A DNA stretch of 64,000 bases from Denitratimonas yunnanensis (SeqCode) (GCA_026410415.1 JAPMLR010000001.1:62001-126000); one strand, 5' to 3'; shown: positions 8,434 through 19,171, counted from the first letter of the stretch. Numbers and translations: made by a program. The notes: generated from the sequence alone by a model not told the origin.

Positions 8434-9522
8434 ATGCTCGACGTCGTCCTGCGCCATCTCGAGGCGCTGGTGTCCTTCGACACCCGCAACCCGCCGCGTG
8501 AAATCACCACCGGCGGGATCTTCGATTACATCCGCGCACAGTTGCCTGATTTCAACATCGAGGTGGCCGACCACGGCGCCGGCGCGGTGTCGTTGCTGGC
8601 TGTCCGAGGTCAGCCCCGCCGTGTGTTCAACGTGCACCTCGACACGGTGCCGTCGTCACCCGCCTGGACGGCTGACCCGCACACGCTGCGCGTCACGGAT
8701 GACCGGGCCATCGGCCTCGGCGCGTGCGACATCAAAGGTGCCGCCGCTGGCCTGATCGCCGCGGCGCAGGCCACGCGGGGCGATGCGGCGTTCCTTTTTT
8801 CCAGTGACGAGGAAGCCAACGATCCCCGCTGCATTGCCGCCTTTCTGGCGAAGGATCATGGCTTCACGCAGGCGATCATCGCCGAGCCGACCCGCTGCGA
8901 AGCCGTGCTGGCGCACCGTGGCATCGCCGCGGTGCGCATGGCCTTCAAGGGGCAGGCAGGTCACGCCAGCGGCGAGAACGCGCTGCAGCTCAGTGCGTTG
9001 CACAACGCGATGCGCTGGGGCACGGCAGCTCTGGATTTCGTCGACGCTCAAAAACACGCACGGTTCGGCGGGCTGACCGGATTGCGCTTCAACATCGGCA
9101 AGGTGGAAGGCGGGATCAAGGCCAACATGATTGCCCCGAGTGCCGAGGTGCGCTTCGGTTTCCGGCCACTGCCGTCGCAGGAGACGGACGCTCTGCACGA
9201 TCATTTCAAGTCGCTGGCCAATCCCGACGCGCTGGCCGACTACGAGCCGACGTTCAGGGGGCCGTCGTTGCCGTCCGGCGACATGGCTCGCGCCGAGGAG
9301 CGGCGTCTGGCCGCGCGTGATCTGGCCGATGAACTGGGCCTGCCGATCGGCAACGCGGTCGATTTCTGGACCGAGGCCTCGCTGTTCTCCGCCGCCGGCC
9401 TGACCGCGCTGGTGTTCGGCCCTGGCGACATCGCCCAGGCCCACACCGCCGACGAATGGGTTTCGCTCGATCAACTGCGGCAATACGCCGACACCGTACA
9501 GCGCATCTTCGCCACACCATGA
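8434..9522 (+). CDS. argE: N-acetyl-L-citrulline/acetylornithine deacetylase (M20 family)
   Basis: A 362-residue zinc-dependent M20 deacetylase. Visible metal/catalytic residues are His68 and Asp70 (VHLDTVP), Asp99 (GACDIKG), Glu126-Glu127 (SSDEEAND), Glu151 (AEPT) and the C-terminal His in AQAHTADEW. Next to an AOTCase, the expected substrate is N-acetylcitrulline, as shown for the Xanthomonas enzyme; acetylornithine is the classical alternative and sequence alone does not separate them. It is 18 bp after argG, and its stop overlaps the argB(A) start as ATGA, so it is embedded in the operon. Confidence 0.9.
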   Translation: MLDVVLRHLEALVSFDTRNPPREITTGGIFDYIRAQLPDFNIEVADHGAGAVSLLAVRGQPRRVFNVHLDTVPSSPAWTADPHTLRVTDDRAIGLGACDIKGAAAGLIAAAQATRGDAAFLFSSDEEANDPRCIAAFLAKDHGFTQAIIAEPTRCEAVLAHRGIAAVRMAFKGQAGHASGENALQLSALHNAMRWGTAALDFVDAQKHARFGGLTGLRFNIGKVEGGIKANMIAPSAEVRFGFRPLPSQETDALHDHFKSLANPDALADYEPTFRGPSLPSGDMARAEERRLAARDLADELGLPIGNAVDFWTEASLFSAAGLTALVFGPGDIAQAHTADEWVSLDQLRQYADTVQRIFATP

Positions 9523-10841
9523 ACATCGAAATCAACAAGCAGACCCGGCAGACGATCGTGAAGCTGCTGTCCAACATGGGCAGCGCCAAGGAAATCGATC
9601 AGTACCTCAAACGTTTCTCGGAACTGGATGCCAAACGCTTTGCCGTGATCAAGGTCGGCGGTGCGATCCTGCGTGACGACATGGAGGCGCTGGTGTCCTC
9701 GCTGTCGTTTTTGCAGCAAGTGGGCCTGACGCCGATCGTGATTCACGGCGCCGGACCGCAGCTTGACGAACAGTTGCAGGCTGCCGGCATCGAGAAGCGC
9801 ATGGTCGACGGATTGCGCTACACCGGCGATGACAGCCTGTCGATCGTGCGCAAGGTGATGGTGCGCGAGAACATGAATCTGGTGTCGGAACTGCATGCAC
9901 AGAGCGTGCATGCCACTTCGATCACCACCAACGTGTTCGAAGCCGAGTTCCTCGACCAGGACAAGCACGGTCTGGTCGGCAAGGTGGTCCGAGTCGATAC
10001 CTCCGCGATCGAAGCGGCCATCCGCATCGGCGCCATCCCGGTGATCGCCAGTCTCGGGGTGACTCACGGTGGCCAGTACTTGAACGTCAACGCAGACTGG
10101 GCAGCCAACGAGCTGATCAAGACGCTCAAGCCGTACAAGATCGTGTTCCTTACCGGCACGGGCGGCTTGCTGGACGAGCAGGGCCGGCTGATCGAATCGA
10201 TCAATCTGACCACCGAGTACGACGAGCTGATGGCTCAGCCATGGATCAATGGCGGCATGCGGGTGAAGGTCGAGCAGATCAAGCAATTGCTGGATGCCTT
10301 GCCGCTGACCTCGTCGGTGTCGATGACCAGGCCGGACCAGTTGGCCAAGGAGCTGTTCACCCATCGTGGTTCGGGCACCATGTTGCGCCGCGGCGAGCGC
10401 GTGCTGAGCTTCGACTCGTGGGAAGGCGTGGACCTGGAGCGGATGCGTGAGCTGATTGAATCCAGCTTCGGTCGCAAACTGTTGCCGGATTATTTCACTC
10501 GCACCCGGCCGCATCGCGTCTATGTCAGCGAAACCTACCGAGCTGCGATGATCCTGACGCAGGAAGAAGGCTTCGCCTATCTGGACAAGTTCGCGGTGCT
10601 CGACGAAGCGCAGGGCGAAGGCTTGGGGCGCGCGGTGTGGAATGTGGCGCGCGAGCAGAATCCGCGCATGTTCTGGCGGTCACGCCACAACAACCAGGTC
10701 AACATCTTCTATTACGCGCAGTCCGACGGCTGCTACAAACAGGACAAATGGAAGGTGTTCTGGTACGGCATTCAGGATTTTCGAGACATCGAGCGCTGCG
10801 TCGCGCATTGCCGCAGCCGCCCGGCCACGCTGGAGGGCTGA
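9519..10841 (+). CDS. argB: Bifunctional N-acetylglutamate kinase / N-acetylglutamate synthase
   Basis: A 440-residue fusion covering the first two steps of arginine synthesis. Residues ~45-285 are an amino-acid-kinase domain ([37 protein letters not shown]). Residues ~290-440 are a GNAT-type acetyltransferase domain with [13 protein letters not shown] as acetyl-CoA loop and [18 protein letters not shown] near the end. This is the vertebrate-like NAGS-K type known from Xanthomonas and Maricaulis, not the separate ArgA and ArgB of E. coli; in that family the acetylated product and arginine feedback act on the fused enzyme. The ATG at 9519 overlaps the argE stop. Confidence 0.93.
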   Translation: MNIEINKQTRQTIVKLLSNMGSAKEIDQYLKRFSELDAKRFAVIKVGGAILRDDMEALVSSLSFLQQVGLTPIVIHGAGPQLDEQLQAAGIEKRMVDGLRYTGDDSLSIVRKVMVRENMNLVSELHAQSVHATSITTNVFEAEFLDQDKHGLVGKVVRVDTSAIEAAIRIGAIPVIASLGVTHGGQYLNVNADWAANELIKTLKPYKIVFLTGTGGLLDEQGRLIESINLTTEYDELMAQPWINGGMRVKVEQIKQLLDALPLTSSVSMTRPDQLAKELFTHRGSGTMLRRGERVLSFDSWEGVDLERMRELIESSFGRKLLPDYFTRTRPHRVYVSETYRAAMILTQEEGFAYLDKFAVLDEAQGEGLGRAVWNVAREQNPRMFWRSRHNNQVNIFYYAQSDGCYKQDKWKVFWYGIQDFRDIERCVAHCRSRPATLEG

Positions 10842-10853
10842 GCGATCGGCACC

Positions 10854-11462
10854 GTGACGCCAACGGATGCGTGCGAGGTGCCGATGTTGGTGGGTCGGCA
10901 CGTGCGGCTCGAACCGCTGCGTCGCGACCATGAGGCAGCGATGTCGGCGGCGCGAGACGATGCCGGCCTGGATGGGGCGTGGTTCACGAATCTGCCCGTG
11001 CGGGATGTCTGCGGCGCGTACATCGACGCCGCAATCGCCCAGCACGATCGCGGCGAGTCGCTGCCATTCGCGGTCGTGGATGCCGTGGGCACGGTGGTCG
11101 GCAGCACCCGCCTGAACGGACGGGAGCCGGACGTCCCGAGCGCCTTGATCGGTCGCACGTGGCACGCACCGCGGGTGCAGCGCACCGGCCTGGACACCGA
11201 GGCGAAGCTGTTGCTGTTGGCGCACGCGTTCGAGGTCATGGGGTTTGTTTGCGTCGGCTTTGAAACCGGCGTGCATGACGTGCAGTCGCGTGCAGTGATC
11301 CTGCGTTCGGGCACCCGGCAGGAAGGCACCCCGCGCAAGCACAAGCGCCATGCCGATGGCAGCCTGCGGGATAGGGTGATTCTTTCCATCATCGATGGCG
11401 AATGGCCATTGGTGAAACGCAGCTTGCAAGACAGGCTGCAGCGACGGGAGGCAGAGCAATGA
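10854..11462 (+). CDS. GNAT N-acetyltransferase of the RimJ/RimL type, in the arg operon
   Basis: A 202-residue protein opening with [19 protein letters not shown], the usual N-terminus of RimJ/RimL-like GNAT enzymes. The middle has [31 protein letters not shown], matching the family pattern W.p..qrTG.NtEaK, followed by [18 protein letters not shown], where many relatives read D..N..S..AI..LGa. The substrate is unknown. It starts at a GTG 12 bp after argB, and its stop overlaps argC as ATGA. An acetyltransferase at this place is, as I recall, a usual part of the xanthomonad arg cluster, so a link to arginine metabolism is plausible but unproven. Confidence 0.8.
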   Translation: MTPTDACEVPMLVGRHVRLEPLRRDHEAAMSAARDDAGLDGAWFTNLPVRDVCGAYIDAAIAQHDRGESLPFAVVDAVGTVVGSTRLNGREPDVPSALIGRTWHAPRVQRTGLDTEAKLLLLAHAFEVMGFVCVGFETGVHDVQSRAVILRSGTRQEGTPRKHKRHADGSLRDRVILSIIDGEWPLVKRSLQDRLQRREAEQ

Positions 11463-12421
11463 GCAAGAAGCGCCTGGGCATCATCGGTGCGCGCGGCTAC
11501 ACCGGTGCGGAGTTGATCCGGCTGGTTGCAGGCCATCCAGCGCTGGGATTGGCGTTCGTGTCGTCACGCGAACTGGATGGACAGCCCGTTTCCGATCACG
11601 TGCCCGCTTTCGGTGGCGAACTGCGTTACGAGAATCTCGATGCTGCGCGCGCCGCTGCGCACGATGTCGACGCGGTCGTTCTGGCTTTGCCGAACGGCAA
11701 GGCCGCGCCGTTTGTTTCGGCACTCGAAGCGCGTTGGGGAAAGACGAACGAAAAGCAACCGGTCATCGTCGATCTGTCCGCCGATTACCGCTTCGACCCA
11801 TCGTGGTATTACGGCTTGCCGGAACTGACGCGGCATCGCTATCGCGGCCAGCGCCGCATTTCCAATCCCGGTTGCTACGCCACCGCGATGCAGTTGGCGA
11901 TCGCGCCGCTGAAGGACGAGCTTGCCGGCCCGCCGCAGTGTTTCGGCGTGTCAGGCTATTCGGGTGCGGGCACCACGCCATCGGATCGCAACAACGCGGA
12001 TTTGCTGCGTGACAACCTGATGCCGTATTCGCTGGTTGACCATGTGCACGAACGCGAGGTCACCGCGCACCTCGGCCTGCCGGTGGAGTTCATGCCGCAT
12101 GTCGCGCCGCATTTCCGTGGCATCACGATGACGGTGAACCTGTGGCTGCAGGAGCGGATGAGCCGCGAAACCGTTCGCGCCAGGTATCTGGCGGCTTACG
12201 CCGATGAGCCGCTGATCGAGATCCAGGACGATGCGCCGTGGGTCACGAAGATCGCGAACCGCCATGGTGCGATCATCGGCGGTTTCGTCGTGTCGCCGGA
12301 TCAGCGCCGCGTGGTCGTGGTGAGCGTGCTCGACAACCTCCTCAAAGGCGCCGCGACGCAGGCGCTGCAGAATCTGAACATGGCACTTGGATTGGACGAA
12401 TTGGCAGGAATCACCCCATGA
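11459..12421 (+). CDS. argC: N-acetyl-gamma-glutamyl-phosphate reductase
   Basis: NADPH-dependent reduction of N-acetylglutamyl phosphate to the semialdehyde, the third arginine step. The 320-residue protein has the Rossmann start [17 protein letters not shown], the catalytic SNPGCYAT motif with Cys139, [10 protein letters not shown], and the HVAPHFRGI histidine segment near residues 217-225. It uses the ATG at 11459, which overlaps the GNAT stop (ATGA), and its own stop overlaps the argH start in the same way. Translational coupling through this part of the operon is therefore likely. Confidence 0.95.
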   Translation: MSKKRLGIIGARGYTGAELIRLVAGHPALGLAFVSSRELDGQPVSDHVPAFGGELRYENLDAARAAAHDVDAVVLALPNGKAAPFVSALEARWGKTNEKQPVIVDLSADYRFDPSWYYGLPELTRHRYRGQRRISNPGCYATAMQLAIAPLKDELAGPPQCFGVSGYSGAGTTPSDRNNADLLRDNLMPYSLVDHVHEREVTAHLGLPVEFMPHVAPHFRGITMTVNLWLQERMSRETVRARYLAAYADEPLIEIQDDAPWVTKIANRHGAIIGGFVVSPDQRRVVVVSVLDNLLKGAATQALQNLNMALGLDELAGITP

Positions 12422-13737
12422 GCGATTTGTTGTGGCAGAAATCCGGTGTCGAAACGGATGCGCGGATCATGCGCTTCCTTGCCGGCAACGACGTGATCCT
12501 CGACCGCGAGTTTTTCCTGCACGACGTGGAAGCCAGCTGCGTGCATGTGCAGGGGCTGCGCAACATCGGCATCGTTTCGCCCGAAGAAGAATCGGCGCTG
12601 CTGGCCGAATTGCGCGCGTTGGCGGAAGACTTCCGCAACGGCGGTTTCGTGCTGGATGAACGTTTCGAGGATTGTCACTCGGCGATCGAGGCGCGCCTCA
12701 CCGAACGTCTCGGCGATGCGGGGCGTCGCGTGCACACGGGTCGCAGTCGCAATGACCAGATTCTCGTCGCGACGCGTTTGTGGCTGAAGGCCAAGCTCGA
12801 CGAGCTGGTGGCGCATGATCTCGCCGTGGCGCAGGTGTGTCTGGACCGCGCCGAGCGCGAATCCATTCCGCTGCCGGGCTACACCCACATCCAACGTGCC
12901 GTGGTGTCGTCCACGGCGATGTGGTTCGCCGGGTTTGCCGAAAGTTTCATCGACAATGCGATGGCCGCGCGTGCCGCACGCGCGCTGGTCGATGCCAATC
13001 CCTTGGGCACCGCCGCCGGGTACGGCGTGAATCTGCCACTGGATCGTGACCACACCACGTCTGCGCTGGGCTTCTCGCGCATGCAGTTGTCGCCGATCTA
13101 TGCGCAGCTGTCGCGTGGCAAATTCGAGCTGGCTGCGCTCGATGCGCTGTCGCTTGCGTTGCTCGACGTGCGTCGACTGGCGTGGGACCTGTCGTTGTTC
13201 ACGACCGCGGAGTTCGATTTCGTGAGCCTTCCGGCGCGTTACACCACCGGCAGCTCGATCATGCCCAACAAGCGCAATCCCGATGTCGTGGAATTGATGC
13301 GCGCGAGTTACGCCCCGGTGGCGGCGGCGCGCGCCGAGATCGAGCACCTGCTGTCGCTGCCTTCCGGCTACCAGCGCGATCTGCAGATCGGCAAGGGATC
13401 ATTGGTGCACGGTTTCGGTCACGGGCTGGACGCGCTTGCGCTGGTTCCGGATTTGCTGGCGCAGCTCCAGTGGAAGGAAGACAGGATGCGCGCGGCGATC
13501 GATTCGGCCATGTATGCCACCGATGTGGCCATCGAGGCGGCGGTGCAGGGCATTCCCTTCCGCGATGCGTACCGCGCCGCTGCCGATGCCAGCAACGAAG
13601 CAGGACAGGGCCGCACGCCGGAAGCCAGTCTTGCGGCACGCACCTCGCCGGGTGCGGCGGGTGATCTGCGCCTGGAGGTGTTGCGCGCGCGGCTGGCGCA
13701 GGCATTCGAGTCGCTGGCTGCGTTCTACGATCGATGA
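12418..13737 (+). CDS. argH: Argininosuccinate lyase
   Basis: Cleaves argininosuccinate to arginine and fumarate. The 439-residue protein has the fumarase/aspartase superfamily signature as [12 protein letters not shown] (residues 278-289; Ser279/Ser280 lie in the mobile catalytic loop), together with HTGRSRNDQ near residue 106 and PGYTHIQRA near residue 155. The signature reads PNKRN where many ArgH proteins have PQKKN, a conservative change. It is coupled to argC upstream and proB downstream by ATGA overlaps. Confidence 0.95.
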   Translation: MSDLLWQKSGVETDARIMRFLAGNDVILDREFFLHDVEASCVHVQGLRNIGIVSPEEESALLAELRALAEDFRNGGFVLDERFEDCHSAIEARLTERLGDAGRRVHTGRSRNDQILVATRLWLKAKLDELVAHDLAVAQVCLDRAERESIPLPGYTHIQRAVVSSTAMWFAGFAESFIDNAMAARAARALVDANPLGTAAGYGVNLPLDRDHTTSALGFSRMQLSPIYAQLSRGKFELAALDALSLALLDVRRLAWDLSLFTTAEFDFVSLPARYTTGSSIMPNKRNPDVVELMRASYAPVAAARAEIEHLLSLPSGYQRDLQIGKGSLVHGFGHGLDALALVPDLLAQLQWKEDRMRAAIDSAMYATDVAIEAAVQGIPFRDAYRAAADASNEAGQGRTPEASLAARTSPGAAGDLRLEVLRARLAQAFESLAAFYDR

Positions 13738-14897
13738 GCCGTGCCCTAATGACCACATACAGCTTGCCGTCCTTCACCGAACAACCCCTGCCGCCGTGGA
13801 AACGCGCCGTACTGAAAGTCGGCAGCAGCCTGCTCGCCGCGCCTGGCGGCGGACTCACGCCGCGTCATGCACTGGCGCTGGCGCAATGGGTATCGGGCAA
13901 CGTGCAGGCCGGGCGCGAAGTGGTGATCGTTTCCTCCGGCGCGGTCGCCGCAGGGCGCGGGATTCTTCCGAAAGCGGCAGTTGCCGGGGCCGCACTCGCG
14001 GCGCGGCAGGCATTGGCCGCACTCGGGCAGGCGCAACTGATCGGCCTGTGGCAGCGTTTCTTCGAACGCCCGGTGGCGCAGGTACTGCTCACCCACGACG
14101 ACCTGCGCAACCGTCGCCGTTACCTCAACGCCCGCGCCACCTTGCTGGAACTGCTGGCGCTGCAAACCCTGCCCATCGTTAACGAGAACGACACGGTATC
14201 GGTGGACGAACTCAAGCTCGGCGACAACGACAACCTCGCCGCCTTCGTCGCGACCCTGGTCGATGCCGACATGCTGTTCATCGCATCGGATGTGGCCGGC
14301 CTCTACAGCGCCAACCCGCGTACCGACCCGGCAGCGCGGCCAATCGACGAAGTGGTGCGGATCGACGATGGCGTGTTCGCGATGGCCGACGGTATCGGCA
14401 GTGCGCTCGGCACCGGCGGCATGGCAACCAAGCTCCAGGCCGCTTCCAAGGCTGCCAGCGCCGGTATCGAGACCGTGCTGTTCGATGGCACCAGTGCCGA
14501 TGCGTTGCGGTTGATGGGGCAGGGCGTGTTGCGCGGTACCCGTTTTCGCGCCGGTTCCACCCGGCTTGCGGCGCGCAAGCACTGGTTGCGGCATGCGCCG
14601 GTTGCGCCCGGTGCGGTGCTGGTCGACGAGGGTGCGTCGCGCGCCTTGCGCGAGAAGGGCGCGTCGCTGCTGCCGGGCGGTGTGCTCGATGCGCGGGGCG
14701 ATTTCGCGCGCGGCGACATCATCGAAATCCGCCACGCGAACGACGATGGCGAAGCGGCCATCGCGCGCGGCATCGTGCAGTACTCGGCCCGCGACATCCG
14801 CCGCATCGCGCGCCGCCACAGCCGCGATATCGACACCATCCTGGGCTACAACTACGGCGAAACCGTGGTGCATCGGGACGATCTGGCGACGCTTTGA
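13734..14897 (+). CDS. proB: Glutamate 5-kinase with PUA domain
   Basis: Phosphorylates glutamate in the first step of proline synthesis. The 387-residue protein has an amino-acid-kinase domain ([11 protein letters not shown] at 25-35, [12 protein letters not shown] near 62, [23 protein letters not shown] near 143) and a C-terminal PUA domain from about residue 285. The ATG at 13734 overlaps the argH stop; a second Met at codon 6 is possible. Placing proB last in the arg operon joins two pathways that both start from glutamate. proA is not in the window. No clear terminator follows; instead a REP-containing tandem repeat begins 5 bp after the stop codon. Confidence 0.94.
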   Translation: MSRALMTTYSLPSFTEQPLPPWKRAVLKVGSSLLAAPGGGLTPRHALALAQWVSGNVQAGREVVIVSSGAVAAGRGILPKAAVAGAALAARQALAALGQAQLIGLWQRFFERPVAQVLLTHDDLRNRRRYLNARATLLELLALQTLPIVNENDTVSVDELKLGDNDNLAAFVATLVDADMLFIASDVAGLYSANPRTDPAARPIDEVVRIDDGVFAMADGIGSALGTGGMATKLQAASKAASAGIETVLFDGTSADALRLMGQGVLRGTRFRAGSTRLAARKHWLRHAPVAPGAVLVDEGASRALREKGASLLPGGVLDARGDFARGDIIEIRHANDDGEAAIARGIVQYSARDIRRIARRHSRDIDTILGYNYGETVVHRDDLATL

Positions 14898-14901
14898 TCA
14901 T

Positions 14902-15034
14902 TCCGTCGCGCACGTAGGCGCGACCTACGTGTGTTGTCGTGGGTTGGGGTTACATTTTTGGCGGTGGGCGTGATGGTTCCGTCGCGCACGTAGGCGCGAC
15001 CTACGTGTTGTCGTAAGCCGGGGTTACATCCCCG
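14902..15034. repeat. Tandem repeat of two REP-type palindromes (GTAG class)
   Basis: Two copies of a ~57-bp unit, at 14902-14958 and 14978-15034. The first 31 bp (from ttccgtcgcgc to acctacgtg) are identical, and a less exact part containing ggggttacat follows. Each copy holds gtcgcgc/gcgcgac arms around acgtag, flanked by ctacg; on the minus strand this reads GTAG followed by a palindrome, the layout of GTAG-type REP elements such as SMAG in Stenotrophomonas. They lie between convergent proB and the amidase gene, the typical position for REPs. Copy two runs into the last codons of the amidase gene. Confidence 0.75.
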
Positions 15035-15791
15035 GCGCCGGCCGCAGATGCCGCGTCAGCGCATGCAGGATCCGCGCATCCTGGGCATCCGGTTCGATCC
15101 ATGGCAGGTCGGGTTGCAATGGTGTTTCGATGCCGCGAAAACGGCGCTGGAACGCGCGCAACGCGGCCTGCGGATCGTCCATCGGGTAGCCGAACGCGGC
15201 CAGCGCCAACCATGCGTCGAAGCCATCCGGTGCAGGTGCTGCATCGTCCTCCGGCCAGACGCCGAAGCCCGCCTCGGCCAAGGTTTTCCACGGAAAGCGC
15301 GCATTCGGATCGCGCTTGCGCGTCGGTGCCATGTCGTGGTGCGCGATGATCTGATGGCGCGGGATGCGCAATCGCGTGCACAGATCGTCGAGCAGGCGAA
15401 TCAGCGTTTCGATCTGCGCCGGCGGAAAGTCTGCGTCGCCGTTGTTGTCCAGCTCGATCCCGATCGAGGCCGAGTTCAGGTCGGTGATGGCGCCCCATCG
15501 ACCGCCACCGGCATGCCACGCGCGCCGCTCGTCGGCCACGAGTTGGTACAGGCTGCCATCGCGGCCCGCCAGATAATGCGAACTCACCGGCCCGCCCCGG
15601 TTCTGCGTTCGCAGCGTGTCGAGACTGCGCTGCACGCTGTCCTGCTCGGTCGCGTGGATCACGATGATGACCGGGCGGCGCTCGTCCTGGTTGGGCGAGG
15701 GAACCCATTGGGCCAGTGGATTGCGTGCCGGTTGCGAGGTACAGGCGCAAAGCAAGGCGGTGAAGATGAGGAGGATGCAGCGTGTTTTCAT
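15024..15791 (-). CDS. Lipoprotein N-acetylmuramoyl-L-alanine amidase, AmiD/AmpD-like
   Basis: A 255-residue peptidoglycan amidase expected at the outer membrane. The N-terminus is a lipoprotein signal ([19 protein letters not shown], lipobox ending at Cys17). The amidase_2 domain shows His46 (VIIVIHATE), the [19 protein letters not shown] segment, and [15 protein letters not shown] with His151/152 and Asp161; His/His/Asp at these places are the zinc ligands in AmiD. The C-terminal ~80 residues ([17 protein letters not shown]) resemble the peptidoglycan-binding tail of AmiD. It cleaves muramic acid-L-Ala bonds, probably on turnover products. The start is one of two adjacent Met codons (15794 or 15791). 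It is divergent from the DUF808 gene. Confidence 0.88.
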   Translation of the reverse strand: MKTRCILLIFTALLCACTSQPARNPLAQWVPSPNQDERRPVIIVIHATEQDSVQRSLDTLRTQNRGGPVSSHYLAGRDGSLYQLVADERRAWHAGGGRWGAITDLNSASIGIELDNNGDADFPPAQIETLIRLLDDLCTRLRIPRHQIIAHHDMAPTRKRDPNARFPWKTLAEAGFGVWPEDDAAPAPDGFDAWLALAAFGYPMDDPQAALRAFQRRFRGIETPLQPDLPWIEPDAQDARILHALTRHLRPAPGM

Positions 15792-15889
15792 CATTCCATT
15801 GCAGGCGCAACGCGTTTCGATTGCAAGGGCATGTTGCGGCATTGCCGCCGGGTGCGAGAATCCGCAATCCCTTCCCTGGAAGAATTCCC

Positions 15890-16804
15890 ATGGCTGGTGC
15901 CAGTCTGCTTGCGTTGATCGACGATATCGCCACCATCCTCGACGATGTCGCGGTGATGACCAAGGTAGCCGCGAAAAAGACGGCTGGCGTGCTGGGAGAC
16001 GATCTCGCGCTCAACGCGCAGCAGGTGACTGGTGTCCGTGCGAGTCGGGAGCTACCGGTGGTGTGGGCAGTGGCGCTCGGCTCGCTGGTCAACAAGGCGA
16101 TTCTCGTGCCGGCGGCCTTGGCCATCAGCACCTTCGCTCCTTGGGCCGTGACGCCGCTGATGATGGCGGGTGGCACCTTTCTTTGTTACGAGGGTGTGGA
16201 GAAGTTGCTCCACGGCAAGGGAAATGGCGAGAAGGCGGCGCACGACGAGGCGCTTCGCGACACGCTGGCAAATCCCGACGCAGACATGCGCCAGTTCGAG
16301 CGCGACAGGATTCGCGGCGCGATTCGTACCGATTTCATCCTGTCGGCCGAGATCATCGTCATCACGCTGGGCACCGTCGCCGATGCGGCGTTTTCGCGGC
16401 AACTCGGGGTGTTGGTCGCGATCGCGCTGGTGATGACCGTGGGCGTTTACGGGCTGGTGGCGGGCATCGTGAAGCTCGACGACGCCGGGTTGTGGCTGTC
16501 GCAGCGCGCCAGTGCTGCAGCGCGTGCGTCGGGACGATTCCTGCTGGCTTTGGCGCCGTGGCTGATGAAGATACTGTCGGTCGCCGGCATGGCGGCGATG
16601 TTTCTGGTGGGCGGCGGCATCCTGGTCCACGCCATTGCACCGCTGCACCACGCCATCGAAGGCTGGGCAGCGCAGGCGGGCGGAGCCGGTTGGCTGGTTT
16701 CCATGCTGGGCAGCGCCGTGGTTGGCGTCCTCGCCGGACTGGCGGCGCTGCTGGTGGTGGCGACGGTGAAGCGGCTGCGTGGCACACCGACACCGGCAGC
16801 ATGA
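15890..16804 (+). CDS. DUF808 (YedI-like) integral membrane protein
   Basis: A 304-residue protein, the same size as E. coli YedI. It starts [40 protein letters not shown], the strongly conserved DUF808 N-terminus, and then has several membrane segments (about residues 60-80, 85-105, 145-170, 175-195, 225-250 and 265-290). The function of the family is not established. A GGAAGA ribosome site lies 7 bp before the ATG. It converges with the patatin gene, 9 bp between stops. Confidence 0.88.
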   Translation: MAGASLLALIDDIATILDDVAVMTKVAAKKTAGVLGDDLALNAQQVTGVRASRELPVVWAVALGSLVNKAILVPAALAISTFAPWAVTPLMMAGGTFLCYEGVEKLLHGKGNGEKAAHDEALRDTLANPDADMRQFERDRIRGAIRTDFILSAEIIVITLGTVADAAFSRQLGVLVAIALVMTVGVYGLVAGIVKLDDAGLWLSQRASAAARASGRFLLALAPWLMKILSVAGMAAMFLVGGGILVHAIAPLHHAIEGWAAQAGGAGWLVSMLGSAVVGVLAGLAALLVVATVKRLRGTPTPAA

Positions 16805-16813
16805 TGTCAGTGA

Positions 16814-18058
16814 CTATGCTTTTTGTGCGATCTGGCGTGACTTCAGCATTGCATCCACGTCATCCAGTGCGCGGCGCAGGCGCTCGGTGGCCTCGGTGAT
16901 GCGGCGGGGCGGGGCGTCGAGGCTGGCACTGAGGCTGGCGGTGGGTGCGTCGAGGATGTCGCGCCGCAGGGTCAGGCCATGGCGGGCGAGCAGCGGTGCA
17001 AGTTCGTCGTAGCGTTCGCGCAAGTCGGTGAGGGTGGCCGCGTGAGCGAAGTCGCAGACGTCGGCTCTGGCGCCATAGCTGAACGCGCTGGTGAAGAACA
17101 TGTCGCCATCCCGCGGGCTGGGTTCGAACACCAGCTGATCGATGTCGTCGTATTGCTGCGCATGGCGCTGCATACCCACCTGCATGCGCGATTGCAGCAG
17201 GGTGCGGAAGGTCTGCGAGAGCACCATCGGCAGGCCGCCGCTGGCGAGTCGGGATGTCTGCTTGCCCCGCGGATGGCTGGCGTTGGAGGCATCCACCGGA
17301 ACCAACGGGTTGATGCCGATGAACAAGTCGATGCCTGCATCGAAGGCGGCCGATGCATGCATCGTGCGGCGCAGTGCCCCGTCCACGAATTGCCGGCCAC
17401 GGATTTCCACCGGCGGATACAAGGCGGGAAGGGCCGCACTGGCTTGCACCGCCTTGGAAATCGGCACGTCGTCCCACCCTTCCGCACCGAAGCGCACGGC
17501 TTCGCCGTTGTCCAGGTCGACCGCCACGATGTAGAGCTTGCGCTTGAGTTCGCGGAAATCGTCGGTGCGGCCATGGCGGGTGTAGGCCTCGTGCAGGAAC
17601 GTGGCGATGCGCTTGTTGTCGAACAGGCCGGTGGGAATGAGCGTGCCGAGCCTGCCCACGACTTCGCCAAGCCGGAATTCACCGGGATGGCTGACCAGAC
17701 TGCGCCAGCCGTCCCAGAATAGTCCGGGCACCGAGGCCAGGCGATTGAAGTATTCCCGCACTGCGGGGCGGATGAAGGCATCCGGATCGAAGCGGACGTC
17801 GTTGGCGTCGCCGGTGATGAAAATCCGGCACATCTGCTCGGTATCGATCCGGTTGGCGAGGCTGGCCGCCAGGAAAGCGCCGGAGCTGACGCCGACATAA
17901 ACATCCAGCGCGGTGAGGTCCAACCCGTCGACCGCTTGATCCAGCGCACGCAGCACGCCCATTTCGTACATGCCGCCGATGGGGCCGCCGCCAGCGATCG
18001 CCAGACCAATGCGGGCGCGGCTGCGATGGAGGCGAGTGGCAGATTGCAATAGCAGCAT
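16814..18058 (-). CDS. Patatin-like phospholipase
   Basis: A 414-residue serine acyl hydrolase of the patatin family. It has the oxyanion loop AGGGPIGGMYEMGVL (residues 22-36), the nucleophile elbow GVSSG with Ser58, and the dyad aspartate in DGALRR (Asp226). There is no signal peptide, so it may act in the cytoplasm or at the inner membrane; some relatives are type-V secreted or injected, but no secretion domain is visible here. The C-terminal ~150 residues after the hydrolase core are helical and unassigned. The Met at 18058 begins 15 residues before the beta strand leading to GGG; longer starts up to 18172 add low-complexity sequence and would abut the divergent gene. Confidence 0.85.
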   Translation of the reverse strand: MLLLQSATRLHRSRARIGLAIAGGGPIGGMYEMGVLRALDQAVDGLDLTALDVYVGVSSGAFLAASLANRIDTEQMCRIFITGDANDVRFDPDAFIRPAVREYFNRLASVPGLFWDGWRSLVSHPGEFRLGEVVGRLGTLIPTGLFDNKRIATFLHEAYTRHGRTDDFRELKRKLYIVAVDLDNGEAVRFGAEGWDDVPISKAVQASAALPALYPPVEIRGRQFVDGALRRTMHASAAFDAGIDLFIGINPLVPVDASNASHPRGKQTSRLASGGLPMVLSQTFRTLLQSRMQVGMQRHAQQYDDIDQLVFEPSPRDGDMFFTSAFSYGARADVCDFAHAATLTDLRERYDELAPLLARHGLTLRRDILDAPTASLSASLDAPPRRITEATERLRRALDDVDAMLKSRQIAQKA

Positions 18059-18171
18059 CGGGACTTGAGCTGGAGAGGTTCGCCCCGATTCTAACCGAGG
18101 AGTGCTGCAGCAGGTTCCAGGCGTCGTCGGGAAATGCCGGGCTTCTGCACGATTCACAGGGAAACTCGGCA

Positions 18172-18903
18172 ATGAAATGGCATGAAAGCGACATCGGGCA
18201 TCGACTGGAGCGGCTGCTGGAGGCCAACGCGTGCTGGCGCGACCCCACCCGGGAACTGCGCAACCTTTCGCCGTGGCTGGCGCCGCTGCAGCGTTGGCAG
18301 TCGAGGCGGCTGGCGGCTTCGTTCGCCGATTTCATCGCGGCACCCGGCACCCGCGATGCGACCACATTCTTTCTCACCGACTTGTATGGCGACCACGATG
18401 TCAGCGCGCGAGATCGGGACGTGTCCCGGGTGATGCCGATGATGAAGCGCGTGTTGCCGGACGAGTTGCTCGGAACGGCGGCCGATGCGATCGAGTTGGC
18501 TGTGCTCTCGCATGGGTTCGATCTGCGTGTTGCGACTGCGCTGGAACCACTGTTGCCCGGGTCGGTTGACGAATCGCGACTGGATGCTGGCACCTATGCC
18601 GAGGCCTATCGACGTGCCGGTCTCCCGCGTTTGCGCACGCGTCAGATCGATTTGATCGTCCGCATCGGGAGCACCCTCGACGCGGCGGTGCACAAGCCCT
18701 GGCTTGCGCGTCTGTTACGGGCCTCGCGCCTGCCGGCGCGTGTGGCGGGGCTGGGCGCGTTGCAGGGGTTTCTGGAGCGTGGATTTGCGGCGTTCGCCAA
18801 AATGGATGATGCAGGCGCCTTCATGGCGGAGATTGCCCGGCGCGAGGGCGAGGTTTCGCGCCGCTTGTTTGCCGGTGTGGCGCAGCCTTTCGCGCTCAGC
18901 TGA
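18172..18903 (+). CDS. FFLEELY-motif family conserved protein
   Basis: A 243-residue, mostly helical cytoplasmic protein of unknown function. It carries ATTFFLTDLYGDHD near residues 64-77, a variant of the FFLEELY motif that names this proteobacterial family, and an Arg-rich RDRDVSRVMPMMKRVLP right after it. No membrane segment, metal site or nucleotide loop is evident. It is divergent from the patatin gene (113 bp) and converges with the PHA-system gene, overlapping its end by 8 bp. The patatin, FFLEELY and PHA-type genes together hint at lipid or granule metabolism, but that is speculation. Confidence 0.75.
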   Translation: MKWHESDIGHRLERLLEANACWRDPTRELRNLSPWLAPLQRWQSRRLAASFADFIAAPGTRDATTFFLTDLYGDHDVSARDRDVSRVMPMMKRVLPDELLGTAADAIELAVLSHGFDLRVATALEPLLPGSVDESRLDAGTYAEAYRRAGLPRLRTRQIDLIVRIGSTLDAAVHKPWLARLLRASRLPARVAGLGALQGFLERGFAAFAKMDDAGAFMAEIARREGEVSRRLFAGVAQPFALS

Positions 18904-19171
18904 ACTCGCGCTCGAGATAGCGCAGGATCTCGCTTTCTATCGGCCCGCGCAGCGCCATCAACAGGAAGCCGAGATTCACCAGCACGTGGATTTCCTCTTG
19001 CAGCACGCGGATTTCGCCATTCACGCCGCTGCGGCTGAATTCCAGGGTGTCGTCACTCCATGCGCAACCCACCTCGAAGCGTTCCTGGATCTTTTCAGCC
19101 ACGCGGGCGACGGCGGCACGGGCCTGTTTGAGGGTCTTGGAATGCGGGTGGCGGATGTCGATGCTGGCCAT
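18896..19171 (-). CDS. Polyhydroxyalkanoic acid system family protein
   Basis: A 91-residue protein of the PHA_gran_rgn family: it begins MASIDIRHPHSKTLKQARAA, continues with VAEKIQERFEVGCAWSDDTLEFSRSGVNGEIRV, and ends in the typical P-E-I-E-I-L-like tail (RGPIESEILRYLEREFS). Members were first noted near polyhydroxyalkanoate genes, but many occur in genomes without PHA synthesis, and none of those genes is in this window. The Met at 19171 matches the family start; the frame stays open far upstream only by chance. Its stop overlaps the convergent FFLEELY gene by 8 bp. Confidence 0.85.
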   Translation of the reverse strand: MASIDIRHPHSKTLKQARAAVARVAEKIQERFEVGCAWSDDTLEFSRSGVNGEIRVLQEEIHVLVNLGFLLMALRGPIESEILRYLEREFS

